This document shows, one piece after another, positions 47,605-60,100 of a stretch of DNA of 64,000 bases. The stretch is from NCBI GenBank assembly GCA_029449235.1, contig JANATG010000019.1, positions 682,001 to 746,000 on the forward strand, given 5' to 3'. Source of the DNA: Linnemannia schmuckeri. Taxonomy: Eukaryota > Mortierellomycota > Mortierellomycetes > Mortierellales > Mortierellaceae. The notes below the pieces were generated by a model. That model made no database searches. It worked only from the letters and a program-made list of their open reading frames with translations, and was not told the origin of the DNA. The position numbers were made by a program, and so were the translations under genes. How positions within the stretch are numbered: the first letter of the stretch is position 1; every line of letters begins with the position of its first letter.

Positions 47605-50057
47605 CTACTTTCGATGAGCAGGCATCATCGACAACCCCTTTTGCACCTGTGCCGGCTGTTGCACCGGCTGTTGCTCCTGGTACTGGTGCTGGTATTGCAA
47701 TTGTTGGTGATGATGATTCGATCCCAGCAAGGCTGTCGTAGTGGGTGTAGAATAGCTCCCTACAGATTCTGGCGTCGACACTACGCTGAGACTACGAGTT
47801 CCTCCTCCTCTACCTTCTTGCTGTTGCTGTTGTTGCTGTTGTTGCTGTTGCTGTTCTAGTTGTAGCGCGATCTGTTGTTGACGCCGTTCCTCCTTTTCAA
47901 TCTCATCCGCGACCCACAATGCACACCCCACAATATTGGTCCACATAAACAACAGGTTGGCTATCGGTATCATTTCCAGAGCGACTGCCACCGCGCCAAA
48001 ACTGTTCATGTTTGGTTTGATTCACATTCACATAAGCAAAGTAACACCACACAAACGCCACACACAGCCAACATGTATGAAAAATTAATAATGTTAAAAT
48101 AAAAGTGAGCGGGTTAGAGATTTTTTTCGGGAACGACACAAATGGGCAGGAAAGACATTTGACAGAAGATAAAATGCACATTGAGAGAGAGAGAGATATA
48201 GAGAGAGAAACGAGGGTGGACGTGAGGAAGAGATAGAGAGAATGGAAATAGTCAGCAAACGGTATATGCATAGTTTCAGTAAAATTGAAGTCAAGACAGC
48301 CAAGAGAAAGAGGCAGACAAAAGAGAGCCGAACAAAAGACGCAGAAGATCATTCAAGGCTCAATTGCCATTCATTATCTATTATATGTAGAAGTATTATT
48401 ACCTTGTGTATTCGGATTTACGTCCCCATGCTTCGCGCCTTGACTGCGAGACGGGCATATTGCGGATCTCGGCGTCGTAATGAAAACGGATGCCAAAAGT
48501 CAATATCCATCCGTTAATGGTTGCATACAATATCTGCCCGAGGATAGGGATCAGATTGAGCGGTAGCGTCAATATCAACACAATAATCTATCATTTATTT
48601 TCAAAGAATGACAATCCATTAGCACCACTTGGATCATCGTGTGGAGTGGGTTATGGGATGAAGGATAAACAACAGTAAAAAGCTCAAGCAACAAAAAAAA
48701 ACAAACACAGACACAGACAGAATAAACCGCAAGGATGCCAAACAAAACAAAAGACGTAAAAACCCACGAGAGACGTACTTGACAAAGAAGGATGAAGAGA
48801 CCACCGTTGACACCCCGCATACATTTAGCGACATCGTTGCCACGGTTGGCTTCGAGAACATGTCTTAGACCCCGGAGCTTGAGGACCCGGTCGAAGAGAC
48901 CGTCCTGATAGATGGGCAGGATGATCAGGTAGAAGAGCACAATCATAAGGGCAATTTCCAGGAGTACGAAAATCACGCTTACGAACCTTTCTCCCACCCA
49001 AGGCAAAGTAGGCATTGACGACGCCGTGTGCAGTATCATAAAGATGTACAAAAAGGAGAAAAAAACGAAGGAATAAAGACGAAAGAGGGAATAGAAGAGA
49101 GCTGATGAGCATACATTGATTCATACATAAATAATCAAAAAAGTGGAGAAAGAGCGAAGTATATAGAGGAGACATGAATGGGTGTGGTGTAACAGGTGAC
49201 GAGCATTGGGTATTAACATCGACAGAATTATTATCCCCGCCTGGTGAAAAATCGAAACTGAGTGAGAAATGAGAATCAACAGAGAGGAAAGAGGCGCACA
49301 GACATCCGGGACTGCTCCATTTGGCCACCAAAAAGAGCATAAAAAAAGTAAAAGTGAAAGAAAAAAAAATCGAGGCCCCAGGTCGAGTATCACTTCCAGA
49401 TAGGGATTGCAAGTTGACAGGTACTGTAAGGGTACACACCATTCCCATTCCAAAGGTGAAGCATAAACAAGCGTTGTATTTTGATTGGTCGGTTGGCAGG
49501 TCTCATTGGCAACGCACATTCAACCAACGGAATAACATGAGGAGCGGGAAAAGAGAGAAGCGAACGTCCATAAGCCATGCACCGGACATTTCAGAATTGT
49601 TTGCTTATGTCTTCCCTTACCATGCGAGTCCTGCTGGACAATTGACCTTGATAAGTGCATGTGCTTGAGTCTTGAGGAGGTATGCGAATCCAAAAACAGT
49701 GGCGGCAACGCCCCATATCATCGTCAGGATGATGGGACATATTAGACTCGTTATGAGCGAAGGATGTCCGAGAAAGTACAATATGCCTTGAGCTATGTTT
49801 TCATTGTCGCATCAACGAGGGAATTGAAGTAAAGAGTAAAAGGGCGCAAGGGTGCAGGTTGAAGGAGAAGGGAGAGTGAGCGAGTGTGATGAGTATGCTT
49901 GCTTGCAGTTGTTTTTGTTATGTGTTTGTTGCTTTTCGGTCATTCGTGTTCTAATGGCGAAACACCGAAAAACGACTCAAGGTTTTTGGTGTTTGCTGGT
50001 GGGCGCGCGTTTTCTTCGTTCTTTTTCTTTACCAGGGTAACTGGAGGGGACTATCAT
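47605..50057 (-). CDS. Rrt8/Lds-like membrane protein (EI24 domain)
   Basis: Five exons, 50057-50033, 49792-49621, 48986-48779, 48587-48403 and 48001-47605, give 328 aa. The start is in a 25-nt first exon (MIVPSSYP) that joins in phase to AQGILYFLGHPSLITSLICP. Hydrophobic helices follow, with the family blocks TLPLNLIPILGQILYATINGW, FGIRFHYDAEIR and AVALEMIPIANLLFMWTNIV. The order and spacing match the fungal Rrt8/Lds1/Lds2 group of EI24 proteins, which sit on lipid droplets or the ER and, in yeast, aid spore-wall assembly. The C-terminus is cytosolic, with a run of twelve Gln after ALQLE, then Ser/Thr- and Gln-rich sequence. The first exon is the weakest part of the model. The gene is divergent from ETFA. 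Confidence 0.82.
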
Positions 50058-50487
50058 TGGTGTAGTTGTATTTGATGTGGTAACAGTTTTATTTGTATGT
50101 GTGTGTTTAAGTGTTGATGTGAAGGTGTGAGGGTCTTGAGGTGGTTGAAGAGTATGTATGCAGTATGTGTGTGAGGGAGTTGAAAAGATGTCTTGTCCCA
50201 AAAGGGAGAGAGGAAAAGAGTTTTGTTCTCCTCTCCACTTTGCACCCTTGCCTTAGCACCTTAATTCTCCTTATTTCCTCTCATTTCCATTTGCGTCATT
50301 TACAACCCCTAATATTTCCATGCAAAGAATCACGTGCAGTTCCCGTCTTTCATCCCTGTTCCTCTCGTCCCTACTTTGACCCCGCACGCCCACGGATCCT
50401 CTTTTTGAACAATTGAATCTTCATCCTTCACCTTCTCCTTCTTTCATCACCCGCTCCCCACTCTCTCCTCTAATCACACATAAAACC
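50058..50487. promoter_or_regulatory. Divergent promoter between the Rrt8-like gene and ETFA
   Basis: 430 bp separate the two start codons. The ETFA side (50220-50480) is C/T-rich on the coding strand, as is usual for fungal leaders. No individual site could be assigned. Confidence 0.55.
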
Positions 50488-52159
50488 ATGTTCGCCCTCC
50501 GTCGCGCTGCTCTCCCCACCATGTCCCTGGTAAAGACAACAAACACACACGCACATACACAGATACCCACCACACCCGACACAGCATTTTCATACTTTCA
50601 TACTCTTACTCTCAACGCGCTAAATCAACCCGTGAAACAGGAACATAAAAAAATAACGATCAATTCAATCAATTCGGTACCTGAAGCTGATCATAACCTA
50701 CCTCCTCTTCTCTCTTTAACCTCTTCAACAAATCGATCAGGTCCGCGGTTACGCCTCCAGCGGAAACGTCTCGGCTTTGTTGTTGGTCGAGCACAAGGAC
50801 AACAAGATCGCTGCCTCGACCTTAAACGCCCTCACTGCCGCCTCTGGCTTGGGTGGCTCCGTCACTGCCCTCGTTGCCGGTAGCGCCCCCGACTCTGTTG
50901 TTGCTGAGGTCTCCAAGCTCGCTGGTGTCTCTAAGGTTCTCGTCGCCAAGGATGCTGCCTTTGCCCACACCCTCCCCGAGTCCCACGCCTCGCTCCTTGT
51001 CGAGACCCAAAAGAAGCACGGATTCACCCACTTGATTGCTGCCCACTCTGCCTTTGGCAAGAACGTCCTTCCCCGCGCTGCTGCCCTCTTGGACGTTGCC
51101 CAGATCTCTGACATCACTGCCATCGAGGGTGACGATACCTTTGTTCGTCCCATCTACGCTGGTAAGAAGTTAGGGTAGCGAGGAGCAGACATAACTTTAG
51201 CTGGTTGACTAAGAGGATGATTTTTGGAGTGACTAATCTTTTTTTGCAGGTGCCAGTGGCGTGAATAATGTTTAATCCTTGTGCCTGAACTGACCCCCTA
51301 ATTGGTTTTTTTTCACAATGCTTTTCTAGGTAACGCTATTGCCACTGTCAAGTCAAACGACAGCATCAAGGTCATCACTGTCCGTGGAACTGCCTTCCCC
51401 GCTGCTGGTCACCAGGATGCCGCTGCCCCCCACGAGGATGCCCCCGCTGTTGGCCAGAAGGACCAGAGCGAGTTTGTCAGTGAGCACATGCAAAAGTCGG
51501 ATCGCCCTGAGCTCGACTCTGCCACTCGTGTCATTGCTGGAGGCCGCGGCATGAAGAACGGCGAGAACTTTGGTCTCTTGTACGAGATGGCCGACAAGAT
51601 TGGCGCCGCTGGTAAGCAGCAAAACTTCAAGCGACTCTCGTGAGAATTCATCGTCCTGTGTTCTTTTCAAGGCCTTACGACTCAACGCATTAACGCACTT
51701 GTGATCACTTTCCTTGTGTTCCAATTGATTGAATAGTTGGTGCTTCCCGTGCTGCCGTGGATGCTGGATACGTTGACAACTCCCTCCAGATCGGTCAGAC
51801 CGGAAAGATTGTTGCCCCTGAGCTGTAAGTCAACGACACTCTTCTTCATCACCTACTTTTTTATTCTTGATCCCTTCATTGCTTGTTCCATGCATGATTT
51901 TCTCTCCCTCTCATGCTCAGAAAATAGAGAAGTATGTCAACGGCCCGTTAACACAAATTTATTTTTCCTTCCTCTCGCCCCAATCAGCTATGTCGCCGTG
52001 GGTATCTCCGGAGCCATTCAGCATTTGGCCGGAATGAAGGACTCCAAGACCATTGTTGCCATCAACAAGGATCCTGAGGCTCCCATCTTCCAGGTCGCCG
52101 ACTATGGTCTCGTTGCCGATCTCTTCACCGCCGTCCCCGAGTTGACCAAGAAGCTGTAA
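50488..52159 (+). CDS. ETFA: Electron transfer flavoprotein subunit alpha, mitochondrial
   Basis: Five exons, 50488-50529, 50741-51161, 51330-51611, 51737-51824 and 51988-52159, give 334 aa, the usual length. Exon 1 codes a basic, Arg/Ala-rich presequence (MFALRRAALPTMSL) suited to mitochondrial import. The N-terminal domain begins SALLLVEHKDNKIAASTLNA. The C-terminal FAD domain carries GASRAAVDAGYV, the signature IGQTGKIVAPELYVAVGISG (about 267-286) and INKDPEAPIFQVADYGLV. With the beta subunit it accepts electrons from acyl-CoA and amino-acid dehydrogenases and passes them to ETF-ubiquinone oxidoreductase. Third positions are strongly C-rich compared with neighbours, consistent with high expression. 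It converges with the HAD phosphatase gene (167 bp between stops). Confidence 0.97.
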
Positions 52160-52326
52160 ATAACCCAATTCATTACTCACCTCCCTCCCAACCCCTACCC
52201 TCATCATCCTGAAGAAAAAGTCTTTTTTTAAAGACATGTCGTTGCTACGAATAAACCTGATAGACAAACAAATAGACGACATTGGTGTTGGTAATTTTAT
52301 TATTGAAAGGAGGGGTGCAGTGTTCC

Positions 52327-54181
52327 TTATTCCGACTGCTTGCGCTCGATGAGATCTACAACCTGGATACCAGATCGCTCGCATTCGCTCAGGAGGGACT
52401 TGCTCTTTCCAATGATGATGCCTAAATCCGCCTCGACTATATTTTTGAACGGACGCAACAAACAAGCAAACAAAGCAAACGGAATGGTGATGTGATATTA
52501 TGGTTAGTAGTACACAGAAAAAAGGAGGAAGGGGGAGCAGGGAATTGCAAAAAAAAAAAAAAAAAAAATTGGGCAAGTGAGCGTGAGAAAACTTTACTTT
52601 TCATCTGCACAAGATGAGACACAAACGACAAATAGAAAGAGTCACAAACAGACAGAAAGAGAAAAAAAAATATTGTGCGCTTGCAGGTTGCATATGTGCA
52701 AGCGTGAGAGAGTGTAAGGTGAGAAGTACAAAGTGGAAAGAAAACTTACCCAGGCACCCAAGATCGGTGCTCGAGTCGCCAAAATACGCCCACTTGGTCT
52801 CTGAGGGCGCAAGGTCATGTTGCATCGCATAGCGTCGCTGGATATCCCTGAACGCATGCAACTTGTCTGTCCCCGTCAGGATAGTGACGTCGACCTTGCC
52901 GCTCGTATGATGGACACATGCGTTGTCGCCTCCTAGTTTGTTGTCGTTGTTGTTAGTGTCGTTGTTGTTGTAATCGATCGCCGTAGTAGTGGTATTGGTA
53001 GTGGTGGCGTCAGACTTCCGTCGTCGGGCAAGAATCTCGTGTCCCTCCTCTGCAAACTCGAGGTTTGAACAGATGAGATGCGAGTCGGGAAGGTACTTTG
53101 AAGTCGCCTCTTCGCTCCCAAAGACCTGGTCCATTGCCCCACGGATCAAATCTTGGCTCCAATTGACTGACAAGATCCATAACTGTCCTCTTCCAAATTT
53201 TGATGGCGCCTTTCCAGATTCCAATCCTTCGTTTCCTTCCGTCACTCTAGCTTGCAACTCCTTTTCCAGCCTGTCCTTCTCGAGTTGATCCTGCTCTTGA
53301 ACAAACGCCTTCAAAAAGGTCACCATCCCTGGTCGTAGCTTGATATGCTCCCGTCCAAACTGTCGAATCTGGCTTCGTGTTAGTCCTACAAGGTTCCCGC
53401 TCTCGTAGACTCGATCCAAGGAGACTTTCTCAACGGCTCGTTTGCGAACTTGCGAGTGGATCCAGGATTGTAAGGCAGGAATCTTAGGGACGGGGAGTTC
53501 AGGTTCTGGGGTGAAGGTTCGTCCGTCGATGTGACATTGCAATTCGCGAACCTTGGGGTCGAGGAGGTGGTGCTGTTTGCTGGGTGGCTGGATCGTATGC
53601 TGTTGTTTGGTCGTAGTGGTGTTGGATTGAAGAGGTGGAGAGTTGGATTTGGGCTGTGGGTGGTGGAGTTGCCCACCAACTTCCTGCTCCTGTCCTTGTT
53701 CTTGTGATGGTGGTGAAGAAACCTCTACCGTTGGCGCATGATCACCATTCCCTTGAGGAAGAAGATTGTCGAGAGGCCGGTTAAGGTGACACAAATCACT
53801 GATATCAACCTTCTCCAAATCATCCAAATAAGCCTGCAGAATCTCGTCCCAAGACATCTGCGGTTCCTGATAATCTGTTCCCGGCCGAACCCTACAAGCT
53901 AGTGTATCAAACGAAGAAGTCGTATCGTGGTCCGTAATTGTCTCATCAAAGTCTAGCACCAAATGGTCGAAACTCGAGATTTCCTTGGTCGCATAGTCGG
54001 AGACGACGGGTGCGGTGCCGTTGAGGGTCAGGTTTGACCCGTGGACTGTGTGGACCTCTAGGTGTTGCGAGGCTGCAGATGTTGCGATGTGGGAGGTGAT
54101 GGTGGAGGTAGTGATGGTTTTGCGGTCGAGGAGGTGGATGAGTCCTTCCGCGGTGGTGAATCTGTAGAGTGTTGGTGACAT
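52327..54181 (-). CDS. HAD-superfamily phosphatase, TH2 HAD-domain-like
   Basis: Two exons, 54181-52750 and 52436-52327, give 513 aa. HAD motif I is LVLDFDETITD, with nucleophile D77 and acid/base D79. Motif II is the ILSVNWSQDLI stretch. Motif IV spans the intron as YFGDSSTDLGCL joined to VEADLGIIIGKSKSL. The closing segment GDS-TDL-CL-EADLGIIIG closely resembles the HAD domain of plant TH2, a thiamin monophosphate phosphatase, so a small phosphorylated metabolite is the likely substrate; the exact one is inference. A Gln/Pro/Thr-rich insert at about 145-210 and an Asn/Thr-rich insert near 405-435 lengthen the cap relative to relatives. The intron contains a 20-A run at 52549-52568. Confidence 0.82.
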
Positions 54182-57100
54182 TGCTTGTTGTGTGTGGTAA
54201 TTGTTGTTGCGTATAGAAGGGAGAAAGAAAAAAATTCGTGCATCCTCAGGGGAACGACAAAAAAAAAATGCGCAAGGTTGCGTGACTGGTTAAGATGCCA
54301 TTGGTTGGTGGCGTCTGAAGAAATAAGAACGCGTGATGAGCAAATGGAGAAAAAATGAAGCCATTTTTGGTGGTGCTCCACAGATATAAAGTGATCATGT
54401 TTTGTTTTAAGTCAAAGTAGATGCTACAAATGTCGTCTCTATCTTTGGTTTCGTGTTGGATAACCGGGGTAATAGCCAAACAGTACGTTTGCAGATTGAT
54501 CAATGATGTTTTTTCGCGTTTCCTTGCAGCGTGCCTCTCCCATTCTGCATCATTCATCCTTTTTCATTTTCTTTGCATTACATCAGCAAAAATCGCCTTG
54601 ATGATGTTTAATAGGTGATGGCCAACGGTACTCATCGGCATGTTTTCGTCTTTTTTGCTCCTCATTTATCAACCATCCGATCATCCGTACTTTATCCAGT
54701 TAGCTCTCTCTTTTGTTCTTTCGCCCTATCCTCATCATATACCTTTCTTCTTTCTTGTTTTTCTCCTTCTTCCTTCTACCATTGCATCTATCGTCGACTC
54801 TAGCTATTCCAGCAATATAAAGTTCAAACGTCAGCCCTTCAAATAAATCGCTTCGACTTTCATATGGAAGCCCTCCTCTAAACACAATAATGAGCGCCTT
54901 CAACTTCGAATCGACACGACTATCGCGCGTCTTTCCCAGAAAAAGAAAAAGGTCGGTTGAAGCCAATAATAGAAGTCACGACTAAAGCCATCGTTAGGTT
55001 TTCTTTAAAAATATCAAAAGGGAAGATTGTATAATCGCTAAATCACAATCGCATTTGATCGCCTTGTCCACATCGATCGACCGGCATTTCAATCCAGCAA
55101 TTGTCTGACAGCTCGCATTTACCACAAGATACTTGATCCTCCTCCAGATTGACAAATCTGCTCTTATTACTAACTTCGTAGCCACCTGTCCTTGAAACTC
55201 AATGCCATGGTCGTCGTCAACATCTACAACACCAAAAAAGACTACCTTGGTTATTTGTTAGCTACTCCAATTTGAAAGGTCTTCAATGTCGAAATCAACT
55301 TGCCCTCTCCGTTGTATGGCCGACGATTAATTAAAAAGGCTCAAAAAAATAAAGTGACAAAAACGATGGCGACAGACATGTTTTACTCGCACGTTCCAAT
55401 TGTATTCATAATCGAAAGACATAAGCACGCCTTCATTTATCGTGCTCGTACCTCAACAATAATAAGTTCAATTGTCTTCGCCAGAAGGTCTTGAGTCCAA
55501 ATCGACCTCACCTCGACGTCACCCAGAAAAAAAACAGCTATTAAGAAAATCGACCAGAGTGATGCTGAAGATATCATAGCAGGAGGCGTGAGCGAGAGGA
55601 CGTTCGAGTTGGTTGGCCGACAGTCTGTTGATCCCCGGGCCATAAGATAGGGCAAATACTGTGCGTTGAAGTTTATCACGTTCTTTCTAAAAAAAACTTG
55701 TACGCAGAGTCGGTCGTAGTCATCTCCTAAAATAATACTATCGACCACCATCATTATTTTGAAAGCAACTTCAGATTCGTCTTCATACATCGTCACTGTT
55801 CAGTCAAACCCGACACGAAACCGGCTTTAAGGTCTCGATTTGCCAAACACAAAGGCTTCTTTTTTAGGATTGCCAATCGGAGTTGGAGATATTTTTTTAA
55901 TTCAAGGTCGTTGTCGCCAGGAAATACTCCTCCATTGAAGGGTACCTCGAAGGCAACACTCTGACCACTCAACGTGGTATCGAAGGCATCTAAGCACGAT
56001 ATCAGTCGAATACTCTTCAAATACCATTTCGAGACGGCCAGTCCTTTCATCGAAACTTTTGGTCTTACCACTGAAGCCTAGCTGAGAGCAAGAATAGTCG
56101 CGACATTGCTAATCCGGGACTTGTTTTACCATTCTGTATCGAATCATGGAGAAAACTCTTCACAAGCCTCAACGTCCGCTATTAAAAGGTTGACTTGGAA
56201 TTCACCGCCGTTATTCAATCCAAGCGTGAGATGTATGGATGCCAAAGCCTGGATGTATCCAGTACCTTCGTTAGGAGTCAAAGATGGTCGTTGACGATTT
56301 GTAGCATCCGAAGTTGTTCCTGAAGGATGCATTGTGCACGTCGTCTGTGCGGAATCTTATCATCTAGACCCAGTGACAGATCCACATGTAGAGTTGCTAT
56401 CGCTTGTTTCCATTTCAATGCCTACCATTAAGACCTACTACTCGATCCGCACACGAAATTCCTCTGGCTATTTCTCAGCTCAACGCCGATACCCAGAAGC
56501 CAGTATTCCCACGAGATCAATCGCGCGTAATTTGGATCCGGATCGGCATTTTAATTGCTCGCTGGAGTTCTGTCTTGAAAGTATCTCGTCGCATCAATCA
56601 GGTCGATAGCGAAATCCACATGCCAAACCTCTATCTGCCAAGGTTTATAATCGACACGCTCACAAGTCGACCTCCTCCTTCTCCTCTTCCTCTTTCTCGT
56701 CCATGTCGACACGGTTTTTGGCACGAAAGCGTGTTTGGTTCGTGCATGATCATGATATCGATTACCTGATAACGGGTCTGAAGATCCGACCTGTTTTTAA
56801 AAAAAATCTCCTGAAAAATCCTCGACAACGTGTCCGATAACGAAAAGCCGCAGCGTCAAACAGATAACGTCCTTCTTTCTCTTTTTTCTTGGCTGTGCTA
56901 TTTACGCGCTTTGATGTCGACGATGAATAAGACCTACATGTCCTGTTCCCTGTCGTTTTTCGTCAAAAGTCTCCAGGTTGGTAGTATTGATGAAGTTACG
57001 AGCCCAAGCTGCAGTGGTCAAGAAATATCCATAATCCTTGCAACATGTAAAAAAAACGAGACTCGATCATGGGAACATTCCTTGTCGCTTGTGCACGAGA

Positions 57101-60100
57101 AAAAAACTGAGTGGGATGATATTATTTTATGATCTATCTTGATTCAAAAATGTGTTTGATTACATAGGGTGTCGACCGTGGTTTCACTTTGTCAACTAGC
57201 CGACCTGTTTGCTATCTTGTCAAGACAACGTGGCCGCAAAATACCCTGAGCGCATTCTACGAACAAAAAAAAGAGGTTCTATACCGCGGGAGCAGTTGAT
57301 GATAAGGGACGACATATAGTGAGATAAGGCTGGTGAAGTAGCGATGAACGGCGGCTGACACTAACTGAGACGAATAAGGATTAGTGGTGCTTTGATCAGC
57401 AAGGATACTGGAATAGTGTAAATTCGAAATGTGATTTAAGAAACTGAACAGGGAAGTACATAAAATCTAGAGTATTGCAGGCGAGCGCATTCCAGTGGGC
57501 TGAATAGAAGATGAAAAAAAGTTGACAATTCTACGACCTTGCTCATCGCGTTCGTTTCATTGTCTACCCACTATCCCTCTTTATACTGTTCCATCTTATA
57601 CTTTATTCCGTGGAATAAGTAGCCCGTTGTGAGATCTGTCTTAAATCAAACGTGCACGGAATAAAGAAGGTCAACCAATCGAAAACTGCAACTTTGCGCA
57701 TGTCAAAATGGGAATATGAAAACGGCGAAAGACTCTCCACGTTTGGGAACTAAGCTCCCTACCACTCACATGAAAGAATACATTGGATCCCAGGGCTTAT
57801 CATCTAATCATCCCGTCTCCCTCTTTCGCGCATTTATGCTGTGTTCGCTTTTTTTCCAAATGCCAAAGAAATGTATTACTTAATTTTGAGATGCATCTGC
57901 ATGGACCTCTTTCTCCCTTGTCTTGATGGCAGCTAAAGAGTGTTTTTCTAGACTTTCCTTGTATGTACTGTACATATCATATTACAAACCGTGCTTGTTG
58001 ACTCCATTCCTCATTCAAGACCGGTCTCTATCTTGGCCTGTGAAATCAAGAGTCGATAGGCCCGCATGTTCATGTTCTCTTCCTTTGTTCCCCGTTATCT
58101 CTTTTCAACAATTAAACTTGTACTCCAAGTTGGCAACCGCCTTGATGCACACTCTCCTTATTGACATACTGCGTCGATAAAAAATCTACTTTACCTTCTC
58201 AATGCAGGTATACACCTAGCCTTTTTTTGTGAAATAGATCGTGCGCGGCTCTGGTCCCCGACCTGGCCCTCATGCTCGTGCGCACTTTTCGCTTTCACAT
58301 TCCATTTTATGGACTATCCAAATTAGTATCCAAGGCATTAGTGTCGTCGTCGTTTCAATAATGTGTTGTGTTAGATACCTTTCAGGCCGACAAAAGGTCA
58401 TGATTGCGACACTCGAGGGATGGAAGAATAGGGCCCCAAGCTGCATAGTTTCAATTTAGCACCTGGCATGTGTGCGTGCGCGTGTGTCAAGAATGTGATG
58501 CTGTGCCTCACTCTTCCCTCTCCGAAATTCATATTTCGCACTAGTGGGCAATATAATTTCAATTACCTCTGAAAGAATACTCAGACAAACTCTTAATCGC
58601 TTCCTCAAGACCATTTACACGCTGAAATAAGAAAGGAGGAAGGAGAAACAGATTGGAGACAGTCGCCACGCACACGCTATTTCCAGCGAACCGGCGAATA
58701 GACGCCAAGTTTACCTTGCTCTTTCTGTCCAGCCGACCCGACAAAACAACATCACTTGGCTCTGAATCCTGACGTGTGGGGAGACAGACAAGAGCCCTAG
58801 GGATGTAGACGGAGAAGGATAAAATGGTCGCATGGTTGGGCTGCGGCGGACAACCAAATAAAAATTTGTAGAAAGAGTGAGTTTACAGGCGCATGACATG
58901 GACGATGGAGGCGAAAAGGAAGAGAAAAATGCAAAAAAAAAAGAGCATCATCCACTTACGGCCTTGAATGAATGATGAAATGAGATGAATTGAATAACGT
59001 ACCTTGGTCCCTGTACCTTCATCCTCCCTCACTTTGTCTTGCCATTTGCTTTTTTATTCCGCTTGGCTTTGTTGTTGCTGTTGTTTTTTTGTCCATGAAC
59101 TCAATCCTGAAGGTCGAAAAACAACAAAATAAAGACGCATGTACAGGGTTAAAGATACTCGGCAGACAACTATCCTCCACACTCGCATTGCACCAGCGAG
59201 CCATCATGTCATGCAAAAGGAGCGACCCTGTTTTTGTTGTTGTTGTTGTTGTTGCAGCGGTACTTGTTGGATAAAGGAGAGCGGATCGTGTTTACTCCTA
59301 AGTCTAAAGTAGGCGCGGTTCAGCATAGGTTTTCTCTGTCGCCACTTTTTCAGAGCTAGACATTCCTTCCATCGCAAGGTCTCTCAATAACTTGCACCTG
59401 TCAGAGCTGAAACCATACCTGAAACAGGAAACCAAAACAGAACAAAGCCAGGCCCATGAGATATGGCGCAAAAAGCCCTTTTAACAAACAAAAATATTTC
59501 ACAAGCTGGCTGCCTCTTTGGTATCAGTACCCATTATTATTACGCTTGGGACCTCTCCATGCTCCTTCCCCTCCCTTGGTCTCTTTTCGCCGCCCTTACG
59601 CAAAATTTGAGAAAGATCCACGAGACTATTTTTGCCCAATTGCACATGAAGCAGGTTCAAAGACACACAAAGAATCACCACCTTAAATTATGCGCTAGGC
59701 TAACACGAACGACAGAAGGAAAACAATTTGGACTATGATAGACGAATAGGAAAAGGGAGAAAGGAATACGCCAAGGCCGCTTTCTTTGCTTCCGTTCATT
59801 CAACGGCGAAGCACAGGCACAGGCACAAGATTGGAGGGAGAAGAGGCCAGCGCGCTAAATGTCCAACCCTATCGATCAAGAGACAAGGCACAGACGGCAA
59901 AATGCGCAAAGGGGATGCAAGGGGGAGATAAATTGCCAACGACCAACTCGAACATCGATCAAATGTCAGTAACGAAAAAGTAAGGGGTCAAAGAGTGCAC
60001 CGATCGAGCGTGCGTGTATCATCTCATTCGTCCCAAGGGAAATAGGAAACCACAGACCTCCTGTCTTTGTCCGTTCATGTATTCGACAATGATGAAAGGA

